Position numbers and translations under genes: made by a program. The notes under the pieces were generated by a model. It did no database searches and was not told the DNA's origin. It saw only the letters and a list, made by a program, of their open reading frames with translations. 64,000 nt of DNA from CAZLFQ01 sp964558975. GTDB taxonomy: Bacteria > Pseudomonadota > Alphaproteobacteria > Rickettsiales > Midichloriaceae. This document shows, piece by piece, positions 26,901-32,854 of this stretch (position 1 is its first letter; every line of letters starts with the position of its first letter). The stretch lies in NCBI GenBank assembly GCA_964558975.1, contig CAZLFQ010000003.1, forward strand, positions 62,001-126,000, given 5' to 3'.

Positions 26901-27105
26901 AGATGCGGGTCTTGCAATTTCAGATAGAATTACCTTGAGCATAAATGCCAATGATAATGAACTGTCTTCTGCGATTACAAATTGGTCGAGTTATATCCAA
27001 GAGCAAACACTGTGCGTTGGTATCAACTCAGACTCTATTTCAAGCGAAGCAAGTGAAGTGGATATTGAGGGTAAGAAGTTTAGGTTTGTGGTTAAGAAGG
27101 CTTAG
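23965..27105 (+). CDS. ileS: Isoleucyl-tRNA synthetase, type 2 (eukaryote-like)
   Basis: IleRS charges tRNA-Ile and edits valine. The start at 23965 gives the usual N-terminus; an in-frame ATG at 23935 adds ten residues. The 1046-residue protein has the class I HIGH motif as LPHYGHLLTG and the second signature as KKLSKRLKNYADP instead of the bacterial KMSKS-x-GN. Together with the length this marks the type 2, eukaryote-like enzyme typical of Rickettsiales and linked to mupirocin resistance. Editing-domain segments (AWTTTPWTLPSNLAVAVG, HMAPGFGEDD) are present. Confidence 0.96.
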   Translation: MTQKPYKDVNPNPIFPELEEKILAKWKAEDTFKKSIKGDKDFVFYDGPPFANGLPHYGHLLTGFMKDIVARYQTTKGKKVERRFGWDCHGLPAEMGAEKDLGISGKVAIEKYGIDKFNDYCRNSVLTYTKEWEYYVNRQARWVDFENDYKTMDTNFMESVLWAFKQLFDKGLVYESMRVMPYSWACETPVSDFETRMDNSYREKTSKAVTVTFNLTQKPKNAPEGFAEYKLMAWTTTPWTLPSNLAVAVGEDLDYVCVSHEGKCFIIAAALVKKYEKEIGSEVVGTVKGSDLVGLPYQPLFDYFKNHANSFKVVSGHHVTTEEGTGVVHMAPGFGEDDQIICNENNIETVCPIDSGAKFVHPITDYIGQHVFDTNDDVIKRLKAQGNWVRTEQYLHNYPHCWRTDTPLIYRAIPSWYVKVTSFRERMVELNKQINWIPDHIKDGMFGKWIENARDWSISRNRYWGCPIPIWRSDDPKYPYMEVYGSIEEIEKSFGVKVKDLHRPFIDELVKPNPKDPTGKSMLRRVPDVLDCWFESGSMPYAQVHYPFENKDWFENNFPADYIVEYKGQTRGWFYTLLVLSTALFDRPPFLNCNCHGVILGDGGKKLSKRLKNYADPKEVMNTIGSDAMRWYMISSPVMRGQELVIDKDGTGFKEAIRTVIKPIWNAYNFFVLYANADGIKAEENFDSSNLMDKYIISKCAQSVAEVEKAMDAYDPMVACKSVENFFEILNNWYIRRSRERFWKTEKDQDKTQAYNTLYTVLVTMCKAASSLLPMILEEIFTTLTGKESVHLEMFPDLKIKADLALIDQMERVRAACTAALYIRNETGIRVRQPLASVTFIGVSESGISEELKQLVLDEINVKQWNNIDKSKMLEFANYKLQIKFPVLGKRLPTKVKDIISAQKQGQWQFANGVLSVAGEVLEAEEFELQLEPKPEFKSSIAPVSTNDALVLLDLNITEDLKLEGIARDIIRAVQQARKDAGLAISDRITLSINANDNELSSAITNWSSYIQEQTLCVGINSDSISSEASEVDIEGKKFRFVVKKA

Positions 27106-27150
27106 GGTTCTTTGTATCCGAAAGAAAGGAATTACTTGCCAAAGAAACCT
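27104..27150 (+). terminator. Possible hairpin after ileS
   Basis: Arms agggttctttg and caaagaaacct pair at 10 of 11 positions around a 25-base loop just past the ileS stop. No T run follows, so it may be only a weak terminator. The family gene at 27195 starts 45 bases later. Confidence 0.35.
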
Positions 27151-27194
27151 AATATTGGTATTCAGAGCCGTATAAAGCGAGTTTTAGGAGGGAA

Positions 27195-27575
27195 ATGAGG
27201 GAAGAATTAGTATTTAGGTCTATAAGTGACTATAACTTGCATAGATTTATAAATATCGATGGCGATGAAGTAAGGGTGCAAAGGAATCAAAATAATACTT
27301 TTTGGTTGTACGGTGTTCCTAGGGGTATGTTTGCCTGTGCAAATGAAGTGTTTTTAAGAGTTTATGACGGTTCTGTTACGTTGTTTTGTTGTGAAATTAA
27401 TTTTACGACAACGGCAATTCAAACTTGCCTTGGTAGTAGTAGAGGAGTGACCATGATGATTGCTTTAGATCCTAATAGTGTTGGTGAGTTAATTGGAGTA
27501 AATTTTAGCACTAGGATCCCTATGGAAGTTGATCAAGTTGGTTCTCAAGACTCTCAATTAACTCAGAGTTTTTAG
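27195..27575 (+). CDS. Small protein of a local paralog family (copy 1), PMEVD tail
   Basis: The 126-residue product follows an excellent ribosome binding site (aggaggg). It is rich in beta-strand patterns (FWLYGVPRG, VFLRVYDGSVTLFCCEI), has no signal peptide, and ends a strand with MIALDPNSVGELIG, a pattern shared with its neighbours. The tail RIPMEVDQVG matches the terminal motif of four other genes up to 32 kb, here with a further 13 residues. I know no described family that it belongs to. It lies one base upstream of the next copy, so the two are co-translated. Confidence 0.62.
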   Translation: MREELVFRSISDYNLHRFINIDGDEVRVQRNQNNTFWLYGVPRGMFACANEVFLRVYDGSVTLFCCEINFTTTAIQTCLGSSRGVTMMIALDPNSVGELIGVNFSTRIPMEVDQVGSQDSQLTQSF

Positions 27576-27576
27576 T

Positions 27577-27888
27577 ATGAGAGCTGAATATCTAATATCA
27601 GCAGGATGTGTTTTTCGTAATGCGTCTGGTTTTCAAGTGAATGTATCTACTAGATTTAGAGAGATTGAGGTTGTAGGAGTAAATGGTGGACTACAGTATT
27701 ATAGTGGCGCTTATAATATGAAACTAGTAGTTGAATCTTCTTGTTGTTATCTCAGTTTTATTATAAATGTTCAAGAGAGATATATTGTTGAGCAAAGGAA
27801 TATCGAACTTTTGTTGGATAGAATTTCTGCAGAGCAGTGGTTAGATCGTAACTACCCCAATTTGTCCCGACCAATGGATTTATCATAA
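27577..27888 (+). CDS. Small protein of the local paralog family (copy 2), PMDLS tail
   Basis: This 103-residue protein begins one base after the stop of copy 1. It shows a beta-rich core, the pattern RNIELLLDRISAEQWLDRN near the end (compare ILLDPVSVEEWVRN in copy 5) and a terminal RPMDLS that corresponds to the PMEVD/PMEIE tail of the other copies. Three cysteines occur. There is no signal peptide or membrane helix. The last codons and the following spacer are repeated 1.7 kb downstream, before the gene at 29651. Confidence 0.62.
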   Translation: MRAEYLISAGCVFRNASGFQVNVSTRFREIEVVGVNGGLQYYSGAYNMKLVVESSCCYLSFIINVQERYIVEQRNIELLLDRISAEQWLDRNYPNLSRPMDLS

Positions 27889-27936
27889 AGTGAGGTAAGC
27901 TCTATGAGAAGAATAAATTTAAATTTTATGAGTGCT
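27878..27936 (+). repeat. 59-base direct repeat, copy A
   Basis: This stretch covers the last codons of copy 2, the 15-base spacer with a gaggtaag ribosome binding site, and the first codons of copy 3. It matches 29625-29683 at 55 of 59 positions without gaps. Confidence 0.85.
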
Positions 27937-28179
27937 TCTTCTTATGGATTTTGGAATACTAGCATGGATGCTTTTCTTGTTAGGCAATTTCCCGATGGGT
28001 TATATGGAGTTATTTACATGGATCCAATTACACCGTATATGGTAACGGCTTCTGAGGTTTACATTGAAACTAATTCTGATATTTCAATAAGAAACTTTGT
28101 GTACATGGAGGCGGGAAATACAGTGCTGGATAGAATTGTAATCGCCCCAGATTTTGATGTAATGATAGGGTATGGATAG
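27904..28179 (+). CDS. Small protein of the local paralog family (copy 3)
   Basis: The 91-residue product starts MRRINLNFMSASSYGFW, nearly the same as the gene at 29651 (MRTINLNFISANNYCFW). Both also share a central [DP]PI-x-P-[YW]-[ML]-V segment and a strand of type YIETN/YLEVN. A strand of the type RIVIAP occupies the place of the family IALDP pattern, but the PME tail is absent and the protein stops at MIGYG. It follows copy 2 by 15 bases with a gagg ribosome binding site. Beta-sandwich fold likely, function unknown. Confidence 0.62.
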   Translation: MRRINLNFMSASSYGFWNTSMDAFLVRQFPDGLYGVIYMDPITPYMVTASEVYIETNSDISIRNFVYMEAGNTVLDRIVIAPDFDVMIGYG

Positions 28180-28261
28180 AACTTTTGGTCGCGGGTTGTT
28201 CTGTAGTTAAATTTAACTATTTTTTGCATGTTAGTGAAATGTGCTCGATATTTAGCTCAGA

Positions 28262-28290
28262 TTGACAGTTTTTTGCAGATATGTTACAAT
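28262..28290 (+). promoter_or_regulatory. Near-consensus sigma-70 promoter
   Basis: A perfect TTGACA -35 box and a TACAAT -10 box are 17 bases apart. Transcription should start near 28297, 17 bases before the ATG at 28314. It is the closest match to consensus that I found in the window and shows that the gene at 28314 is expressed independently of the upstream copies. Confidence 0.8.
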
Positions 28291-28313
28291 TTTCCCTAAA
28301 TTTGGGAGCTGCT

Positions 28314-29516
28314 ATGAAATTGCAAGTTGATAGAGTTACAGGTCGAGAATACCTTGTAGTAAAAAATAGTACTGACACACAAAATATTGACATAAATCTT
28401 GATAAGAAAGATTTGTTGATTGCCAGTTTTGAGGGTTCTTCCAGAGTCATTACTAAAGAAGGGCGATTGATTGTTTATGAAGGCATTGAGCCTGCAGAAT
28501 TATATGAAAAGCTTACAAAACAATCTGCTGATGCTAGTGGTCATAGCTACAATTTTATGAAGTTCTATGTATGGAATAATCCCTATGATGATATGGGTGA
28601 TGCTCCTCATGCAATGCTTGAGCTATACAGCGAAAGTGGAGGGAAGAAATATCATAAAATGGTCGATTTGCTCAGTAGAATTAAGGTGGATGATTTTGAT
28701 CAAGATAGAGACATGGTCAGGCCTAAGGCTATTATTGTCTACTGCTCAAATGAGCAGTTCGAAAGAGTAGTTAAGTCGGTGGAAAATTTGCAACGTCTTG
28801 ATTCTCTTGGATTGTATAAATATGTCAATTGGTCTCATGATTGTACTTCCGTTTTGACAGATGTTTTTAAAGGAGCAGGGTTTGATAATCATTTTTCTGA
28901 ATTCATTACAGATCAAGAATTATTAACTGCAGATGAATCGGATGAGTTAACTTCTGGTAAGATATACTTACAAAGATATCATGATTTTAGTTATAAAGTA
29001 GATACCCAAAGAGGTGAGATTAGTGCATTTATGAAGCGTGTTGAAGGCGATGATTATGCTTTGAGGTGGGGTGAGATTATGGATAAACCAGTAAATACTT
29101 CAGAGCTTGTAAAAGTACCAAATTTATATGAAAGATATGAAGTGGCAAAGGAGACTAAAAAGTATATGTTGCCTGACTTAGTTTATACATCTTTCCAGAA
29201 AGGCCAAGTGTTCGAGCATCTTCGCGTGGCTCTGGATGACTTTGATTTCTGCATTAAACCTTTTATAGAAAATAATGATGTAAGCTATAACGACCTGTAT
29301 TACTATAGTATTTTGTTTGATTTCGTGCGCATTAATGATCAATATAAAGATTCGTCTTTTTATAAGTATATATTGGGATTCCCACCCCTTGCGTATGGAG
29401 GTCTAGAGTCTCTTCAAGAAGCATGCGAGAATGAAAGTATACAACCAGAATGTACTGCATTATGTTTGCAGTTTCCATTTGAGTGTGAGGTAGGGCAACT
29501 TGTAGAATCTGTTTAA
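28314..29516 (+). CDS. Hypothetical protein, possible permuted papain-like fold
   Basis: The ATG at 28314 has a gggag ribosome binding site; the longer frame from 28281 would start inside the promoter and is rejected. The 400-residue product is not recognised as a known family. His99 in APHAMLELYSESGG and Cys177 in NWSHDCTSVLTDVFKGAGF are arranged as in permuted papain-like (NlpC/P60 or DUF4105-like) hydrolases, with His before an NC-type helix. The rest is acidic and aromatic (YNDLYYYSILFDFVR). There is no signal peptide. It interrupts the run of small paralogs. The enzymatic idea is inference from pattern only. Confidence 0.62.
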   Translation: MKLQVDRVTGREYLVVKNSTDTQNIDINLDKKDLLIASFEGSSRVITKEGRLIVYEGIEPAELYEKLTKQSADASGHSYNFMKFYVWNNPYDDMGDAPHAMLELYSESGGKKYHKMVDLLSRIKVDDFDQDRDMVRPKAIIVYCSNEQFERVVKSVENLQRLDSLGLYKYVNWSHDCTSVLTDVFKGAGFDNHFSEFITDQELLTADESDELTSGKIYLQRYHDFSYKVDTQRGEISAFMKRVEGDDYALRWGEIMDKPVNTSELVKVPNLYERYEVAKETKKYMLPDLVYTSFQKGQVFEHLRVALDDFDFCIKPFIENNDVSYNDLYYYSILFDFVRINDQYKDSSFYKYILGFPPLAYGGLESLQEACENESIQPECTALCLQFPFECEVGQLVESV

Positions 29517-29579
29517 ATATCGGGCAATTCTCTTACTGTACTTGTTTCGGTATCTTGCTCAAATAGCTTTTAGAAAGCT

Positions 29580-29617
29580 CTGGATGACGAAATGAATTGG
29601 AGGATCCAGTGTTTTTT
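29580..29617 (+). terminator. Possible terminator after the 28314 gene
   Basis: Arms ctggat (29580-29585) and atccag (29604-29609) flank an 18-base loop, and a run of T residues begins at 29612. The stem is short, so strength is doubtful. It lies 63 bases past the stop codon. Confidence 0.4.
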
Positions 29618-29624
29618 ATTTTGA

Positions 29625-29683
29625 ATTTATCATAAAATTAGGTAAGCTCTATGAGAACAATAAATTTAAATTTTATAAGTGCT
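29625..29683 (+). repeat. 59-base direct repeat, copy B
   Basis: It matches 27878-27936 at 55 of 59 positions. The left part repeats the end of copy 2 (atttatcataa), although here no intact gene ends at that point, so it is a relic of the duplicated block. Confidence 0.85.
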
Positions 29684-29938
29684 AACAACTATTGCTTTTG
29701 GGGTCTTAAGGAAGAGATGTATTATGTCCTTCAAAATGCTAATAGTACAATTAGCATCATAAACGCAGATCCAATTATGCCGTGGTTGGTGGCAACAGTT
29801 TCAAGTGCATATTTAGAAGTAAATACCCAGAGAGAAAAAATAGTTGGTTTAGAGCTTGTATGCAGTAATTTGATTGGATCGAACGAGAGTATAACAAGAA
29901 TAAAATTGAATCCCAAATTGCCACTTGGCATTGATTAA
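29651..29938 (+). CDS. Small protein of the local paralog family (copy 4)
   Basis: The 95-residue product is the closest relative of copy 3; the N-terminal MR-x-INLNF and the central DPI-x-P segment are shared. It ends RIKLNPKLPLGID, where the IKLNP strand fits the family pattern, but it lacks the PME tail. The ribosome binding site aggtaag is inside the duplicated block. It is followed after 8 bases by copy 5. No signal peptide or membrane helix is present. Confidence 0.62.
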   Translation: MRTINLNFISANNYCFWGLKEEMYYVLQNANSTISIINADPIMPWLVATVSSAYLEVNTQREKIVGLELVCSNLIGSNESITRIKLNPKLPLGID

Positions 29939-29946
29939 GAATTATT

Positions 29947-30288
29947 ATGATTGAACGTCAGATAGCAGTGCATTGTTTCTTAAGGGATCTAAGAGGTGAT
30001 TCTATTGTAACAATCCCGCTGCCTAATGACGGAAATACGAACCCATTGTTTAGAGTTACTATAGCAGATGGTGAGCATGTGCACAGTATTTATAGATTTG
30101 TGTCTGGCTTTGGCATTAGATTTGAAGATGATAATTACATTTTGAGTTTTACAACTTTAAGATTACGTGGTGAATATTATTTTCCTCAAGACAGAAATGA
30201 AATTTTATTAGATCCAGTTTCAGTTGAAGAGTGGGTTAGGAATCAAAGTATAATTTCACAACAAGTTCCAATGGAGATTGAGAGATGA
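29947..30288 (+). CDS. Small protein of the local paralog family (copy 5), PMEIER tail
   Basis: This 113-residue protein has a beta-rich body (DSIVTIPLP, LFRVTIADG, YILSFTTLRLRG) and the late pattern NEILLDPVSVEEWVRN that aligns with copy 2. It ends exactly in VPMEIER. The last 22 bases of coding sequence are identical to those of copy 6, so the tail is conserved also at DNA level. Its stop overlaps the start of copy 6. No known family is recognised. Confidence 0.62.
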   Translation: MIERQIAVHCFLRDLRGDSIVTIPLPNDGNTNPLFRVTIADGEHVHSIYRFVSGFGIRFEDDNYILSFTTLRLRGEYYFPQDRNEILLDPVSVEEWVRNQSIISQQVPMEIER

Positions 30289-30596
30289 TGTTTAGAATCG
30301 CCGATAATATTAGATTATCAGGAGCAGGTAATGCTGATATTGCTGTTGTGAAGAGAGGAGAAAATAATTTTGAATTACAGATTCTGTTTCCGCACTTTGA
30401 GCAACCAAGTGTTTTATCAAATATTAATAATCTCTATATAACTACTACGGCATCTGGGGCTGTATTGATTTGTGATCAAAATGCGAATGCTAGAAATTTT
30501 ATTGGCAGTTTTGAAATTAGGTTGGACGTAGCAATGTTTCCAATATTACCGCCAAGACATTTTGAACAACCAGTTCCAATGGAGATTGAGAGATAA
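30285..30596 (+). CDS. Small protein of the local paralog family (copy 6), PMEIER tail
   Basis: The 103-residue product starts within the end of copy 5 (ATGATG overlapping TGA). It has strands FELQILFPHF, LYITTTASGAVLICDQ and EIRLDVAMF, a Pro-rich link, and the exact terminal VPMEIER of copy 5. The gene converges with the Fic gene, 42 bases away. Its first methionine could be 30285 or 30288. Fold and function are unknown; membership rests on the tail and strand patterns. Confidence 0.62.
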   Translation: MMFRIADNIRLSGAGNADIAVVKRGENNFELQILFPHFEQPSVLSNINNLYITTTASGAVLICDQNANARNFIGSFEIRLDVAMFPILPPRHFEQPVPMEIER

Positions 30597-30638
30597 TTTT
30601 AGAGTTGATTATGGTGTTGATGGCTAATTTAGCTGACT

Positions 30639-31727
30639 TTAGTAGGTTAATAATAGATAATATCTAGAGTGCCTTAACTCTCCTTTCTTTTTTAGGATTT
30701 TTTTATTCACTAAATCTGCTAAATCACGAGTCGTAGTTGGAATTGTAGAGCCAGTTATGCTCATATATTTGGCGGCGCTCATACCACCTTCAAAGCCCTT
30801 TGGCTCAGCATCAAACATTTTGTTTAACACTTTTATTTGTCTATCGTTTAATTGCCCATCGAGCTTAGAAAAAAGTTTTGTTTTAGTAATCAGTGCTTCA
30901 ATTTTTCTTTTAGAATGCTTCATAGATTCTAAGATTGTTTGAGAAAAATAAAGTAGCCACGGGGTAATTTCATTACTCTTGTTGGCTTTCTCTAATGCAT
31001 CATAATAAGCTTTCTTATCTGCGTTGATGATTGTAGATAATGCAATTAGTGTTGGTTTGCCAAGCGATTGTGCTAAGCATTTTTCAGTTAGTGCTCGTCC
31101 GATTCTGCCATTTCCGTCTTCAAAAGGATGTATACATTCAAAGTATAAATGTGCAATTCCAGCTCTAGCTAGTGGTTTTATAGTGTTATTGTTGAACCAC
31201 TTTATATAATTTGTCATTTCTTTATGTATTTGTTTGGAAGGCAGGGCTTCAAAATGAACTCTTGGATCGCCAATTTGACCAGAGATTATCTGCATAGGCT
31301 CTTTGCTTTTTCTATACTCGCCTATATATTCTAAATCTTCCCTATTCCTCATTAGAATTTTATGCCATCTAAATAGTAATTCGTGTGATAGTATTTCTTC
31401 GTAGGTTTTGTAAAGATCAATCATCAATTCTGAAATACCTTTCTCAGCAGGTTTGATTTTTCGATTGTCAGTTTTAATACCAAGCTGCCTGCATATAGAT
31501 GACTGTAAGCTGTCGCGATTAAGATATTCTCCTTCAATCTCGGAAGTTTTTAGGGCTTCATCTGATATAATCTCAATTAGAAGTTTGTCTTTTTCTTCTT
31601 TATCTAGATGGATGAATGCTCCAAACATTAATCCAGATTCATGGGTGAACTGATGTTCTATTTCGTCTAATTTTGATGAGTTGTAGGTAAAATTACCCCA
31701 ATTTTTCTTTTCCCAGTTCCAAGTCAT
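30639..31727 (-). CDS. Fic-family AMP-transferase with autoinhibitory motif
   Basis: Fic enzymes transfer AMP or related groups from nucleotides to protein hydroxyls. The 362-residue product begins with a DUF4172-type N-terminus (MTWNWEKKNWGNF). It has the class II inhibitory helix TSEIEG (residues 61-66) and the full catalytic motif HPFEDGNGRIGR (200-211). A C-terminal winged-helix-like region with a second hydrophobic repeat (about 280-355) follows. All catalytic residues are present. No Shine-Dalgarno sequence precedes the ATG; instead a palindrome abuts it. The layout fits Fic proteins that regulate their own gene, but targets are unknown. Confidence 0.88.
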   Translation of the reverse strand: MTWNWEKKNWGNFTYNSSKLDEIEHQFTHESGLMFGAFIHLDKEEKDKLLIEIISDEALKTSEIEGEYLNRDSLQSSICRQLGIKTDNRKIKPAEKGISELMIDLYKTYEEILSHELLFRWHKILMRNREDLEYIGEYRKSKEPMQIISGQIGDPRVHFEALPSKQIHKEMTNYIKWFNNNTIKPLARAGIAHLYFECIHPFEDGNGRIGRALTEKCLAQSLGKPTLIALSTIINADKKAYYDALEKANKSNEITPWLLYFSQTILESMKHSKRKIEALITKTKLFSKLDGQLNDRQIKVLNKMFDAEPKGFEGGMSAAKYMSITGSTIPTTTRDLADLVNKKILKKKGELRHSRYYLLLTY

Positions 31728-31754
31728 GATTAATAGAGTGTTGTTCTATTAATC
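31728..31754. promoter_or_regulatory. Palindromic operator 1 next to the fic start codon
   Basis: A perfect 10-base inverted repeat (gattaataga / tctattaatc) around a 7-base centre touches the fic ATG. It closely matches the second site at 31773-31799. Binding here would block transcription or translation initiation. Confidence 0.7.
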
Positions 31755-31772
31755 AGTATGGCTCATTATTAT

Positions 31773-31799
31773 GATTAATACAATGTCTTTCTATCAATC
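31773..31799. promoter_or_regulatory. Palindromic operator 2 between fic and the copy-7 gene
   Basis: This 27-base site repeats the layout of operator 1 with substitutions (gattaataca / tctatcaatc), 45 bases further upstream. Two related sites in the gap between divergent genes suggest one dimeric regulator acting on both. Confidence 0.65.
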
Positions 31800-31882
31800 A
31801 TAAACTCGAAAAATTATAAATTGTATATCCAAGATTAAAAGTTATATAACTTGGTAGTATAGTAATTAGGTGGAGTCACTTG

Positions 31883-32167
31883 ATGAGAATACCTATAGAA
31901 GCAGGTATCTCTTTGTTATCTACTAATGGTGTAAGGATTTCAGTCTCAAGCATGCTGCATGGATTGTTGTCAATTGAAGTAATTTATCCTAACAATTTTC
32001 GAAACACCTATTATGCTTGCCGTTGTGAAATTGCTAATAGAATTACATGTGCGACATTACTTTGTACCAATCTTCATGGTAATCAACTAGAGATTGCGCT
32101 TAATTCGTCAATTCATACCAGATTTTTTGGAGATAGTTCAATTGCTCCGATGGAAGTGGATCGTTAA
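31883..32167 (+). CDS. Small protein of the local paralog family (copy 7), PMEVDR tail
   Basis: The ATG at 31883 follows ggtggag and is preferred over a TTG three bases earlier. The 94-residue protein has a compact beta-rich body (VRISVSSML, LLSIEVIYP, QLEIALNSS) and ends exactly in APMEVDR, the same tail as copies 1, 5 and 6. It is divergent from fic and may be controlled by the palindromes between them. Two pairs of cysteines are possible (four Cys). No known family is recognised. Confidence 0.6.
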   Translation: MRIPIEAGISLLSTNGVRISVSSMLHGLLSIEVIYPNNFRNTYYACRCEIANRITCATLLCTNLHGNQLEIALNSSIHTRFFGDSSIAPMEVDR

Positions 32168-32169
32168 AG

Positions 32170-32790
32170 TTACAACTTAAATAACAATAATGCTGCTATT
32201 GACCACATTATCAAGCCAGTAATTGTGTCTAAAATTTTCCAAGATCTTGGTTTTCTGAAAAATGGAACTAGAAATTTTGCTGCATAAGTGATTGTGAAAA
32301 ACCAACTAAATGATGCGAGTATTGCACCAATGGTAAAAGAAATGCGTTGTTCTATTGGAAATTGAATTCCAACACTGCCAACTAGGACGCATGTGTCTAG
32401 ATATACATGGGGATTGAGTAATGTGAGGGCGAGTAGTGTCAGGATAGTTTTCTTCAAACTAGGTTTATTTTTTGAGTCATCAATAACTAATGCATTTTTA
32501 GAAAATGCTGCACGAAAAGAACGAAGCCCATACCACAATAAAAATGCTGCTCCGCCATAACGAGTGATGTTCATTAGTATTTCACTTGAAGTTAAAATAG
32601 CTCCAAATCCAGCCACTCCAAAAATAATTAGCATTGCATCTAAAATCGAGCACAATAAAGCAATAATAAATACGTGGTTTCTAAGGATTCCTTGTTTAAG
32701 TACAAATGCATTTTGTGCGCCTATCGCAACAATTAGACCCATTGAAGTGCCAAAACCACTCAAAAAGGCTGTTGGGAAGAAAGTAAGCAT
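32170..32790 (-). CDS. LysE/ArgO-type amino-acid exporter
   Basis: The 206-residue inner-membrane protein has about six hydrophobic helices and the LysE-family signature GLIVAIGAQNAFVLKQGILR near the N-terminus, with the later LLNPHVYLDTCVLVGSVG segment. Both match exporters of basic amino acids such as ArgO and LysE. It removes excess lysine or arginine by proton exchange. It stands alone and converges with the copy-7 gene (2-base gap). The exact substrate cannot be decided. Confidence 0.88.
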   Translation of the reverse strand: MLTFFPTAFLSGFGTSMGLIVAIGAQNAFVLKQGILRNHVFIIALLCSILDAMLIIFGVAGFGAILTSSEILMNITRYGGAAFLLWYGLRSFRAAFSKNALVIDDSKNKPSLKKTILTLLALTLLNPHVYLDTCVLVGSVGIQFPIEQRISFTIGAILASFSWFFTITYAAKFLVPFFRKPRSWKILDTITGLIMWSIAALLLFKL

Positions 32791-32854
32791 ATTTATGATA
32801 ACTTTTACTTTTAAATGTGGTATATTTTTAACACATAATAACTAAAAAAGATAT

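Noticed and set aside
25499..26951. Several minus-strand frames opposite ileS
   Set aside because: They lie wholly inside a well-identified gene, have no ribosome binding sites and encode no recognisable protein.
28281..28313. Longer N-terminus for the 28314 gene
   Set aside because: The upstream ATG lies within the promoter, before the expected transcript start, and has no ribosome binding site.
31738..31800. CRISPR-like repetition near the fic gene
   Set aside because: Only two palindromic sites occur, with no regular spacers or cas genes; a pair of operators explains them better.
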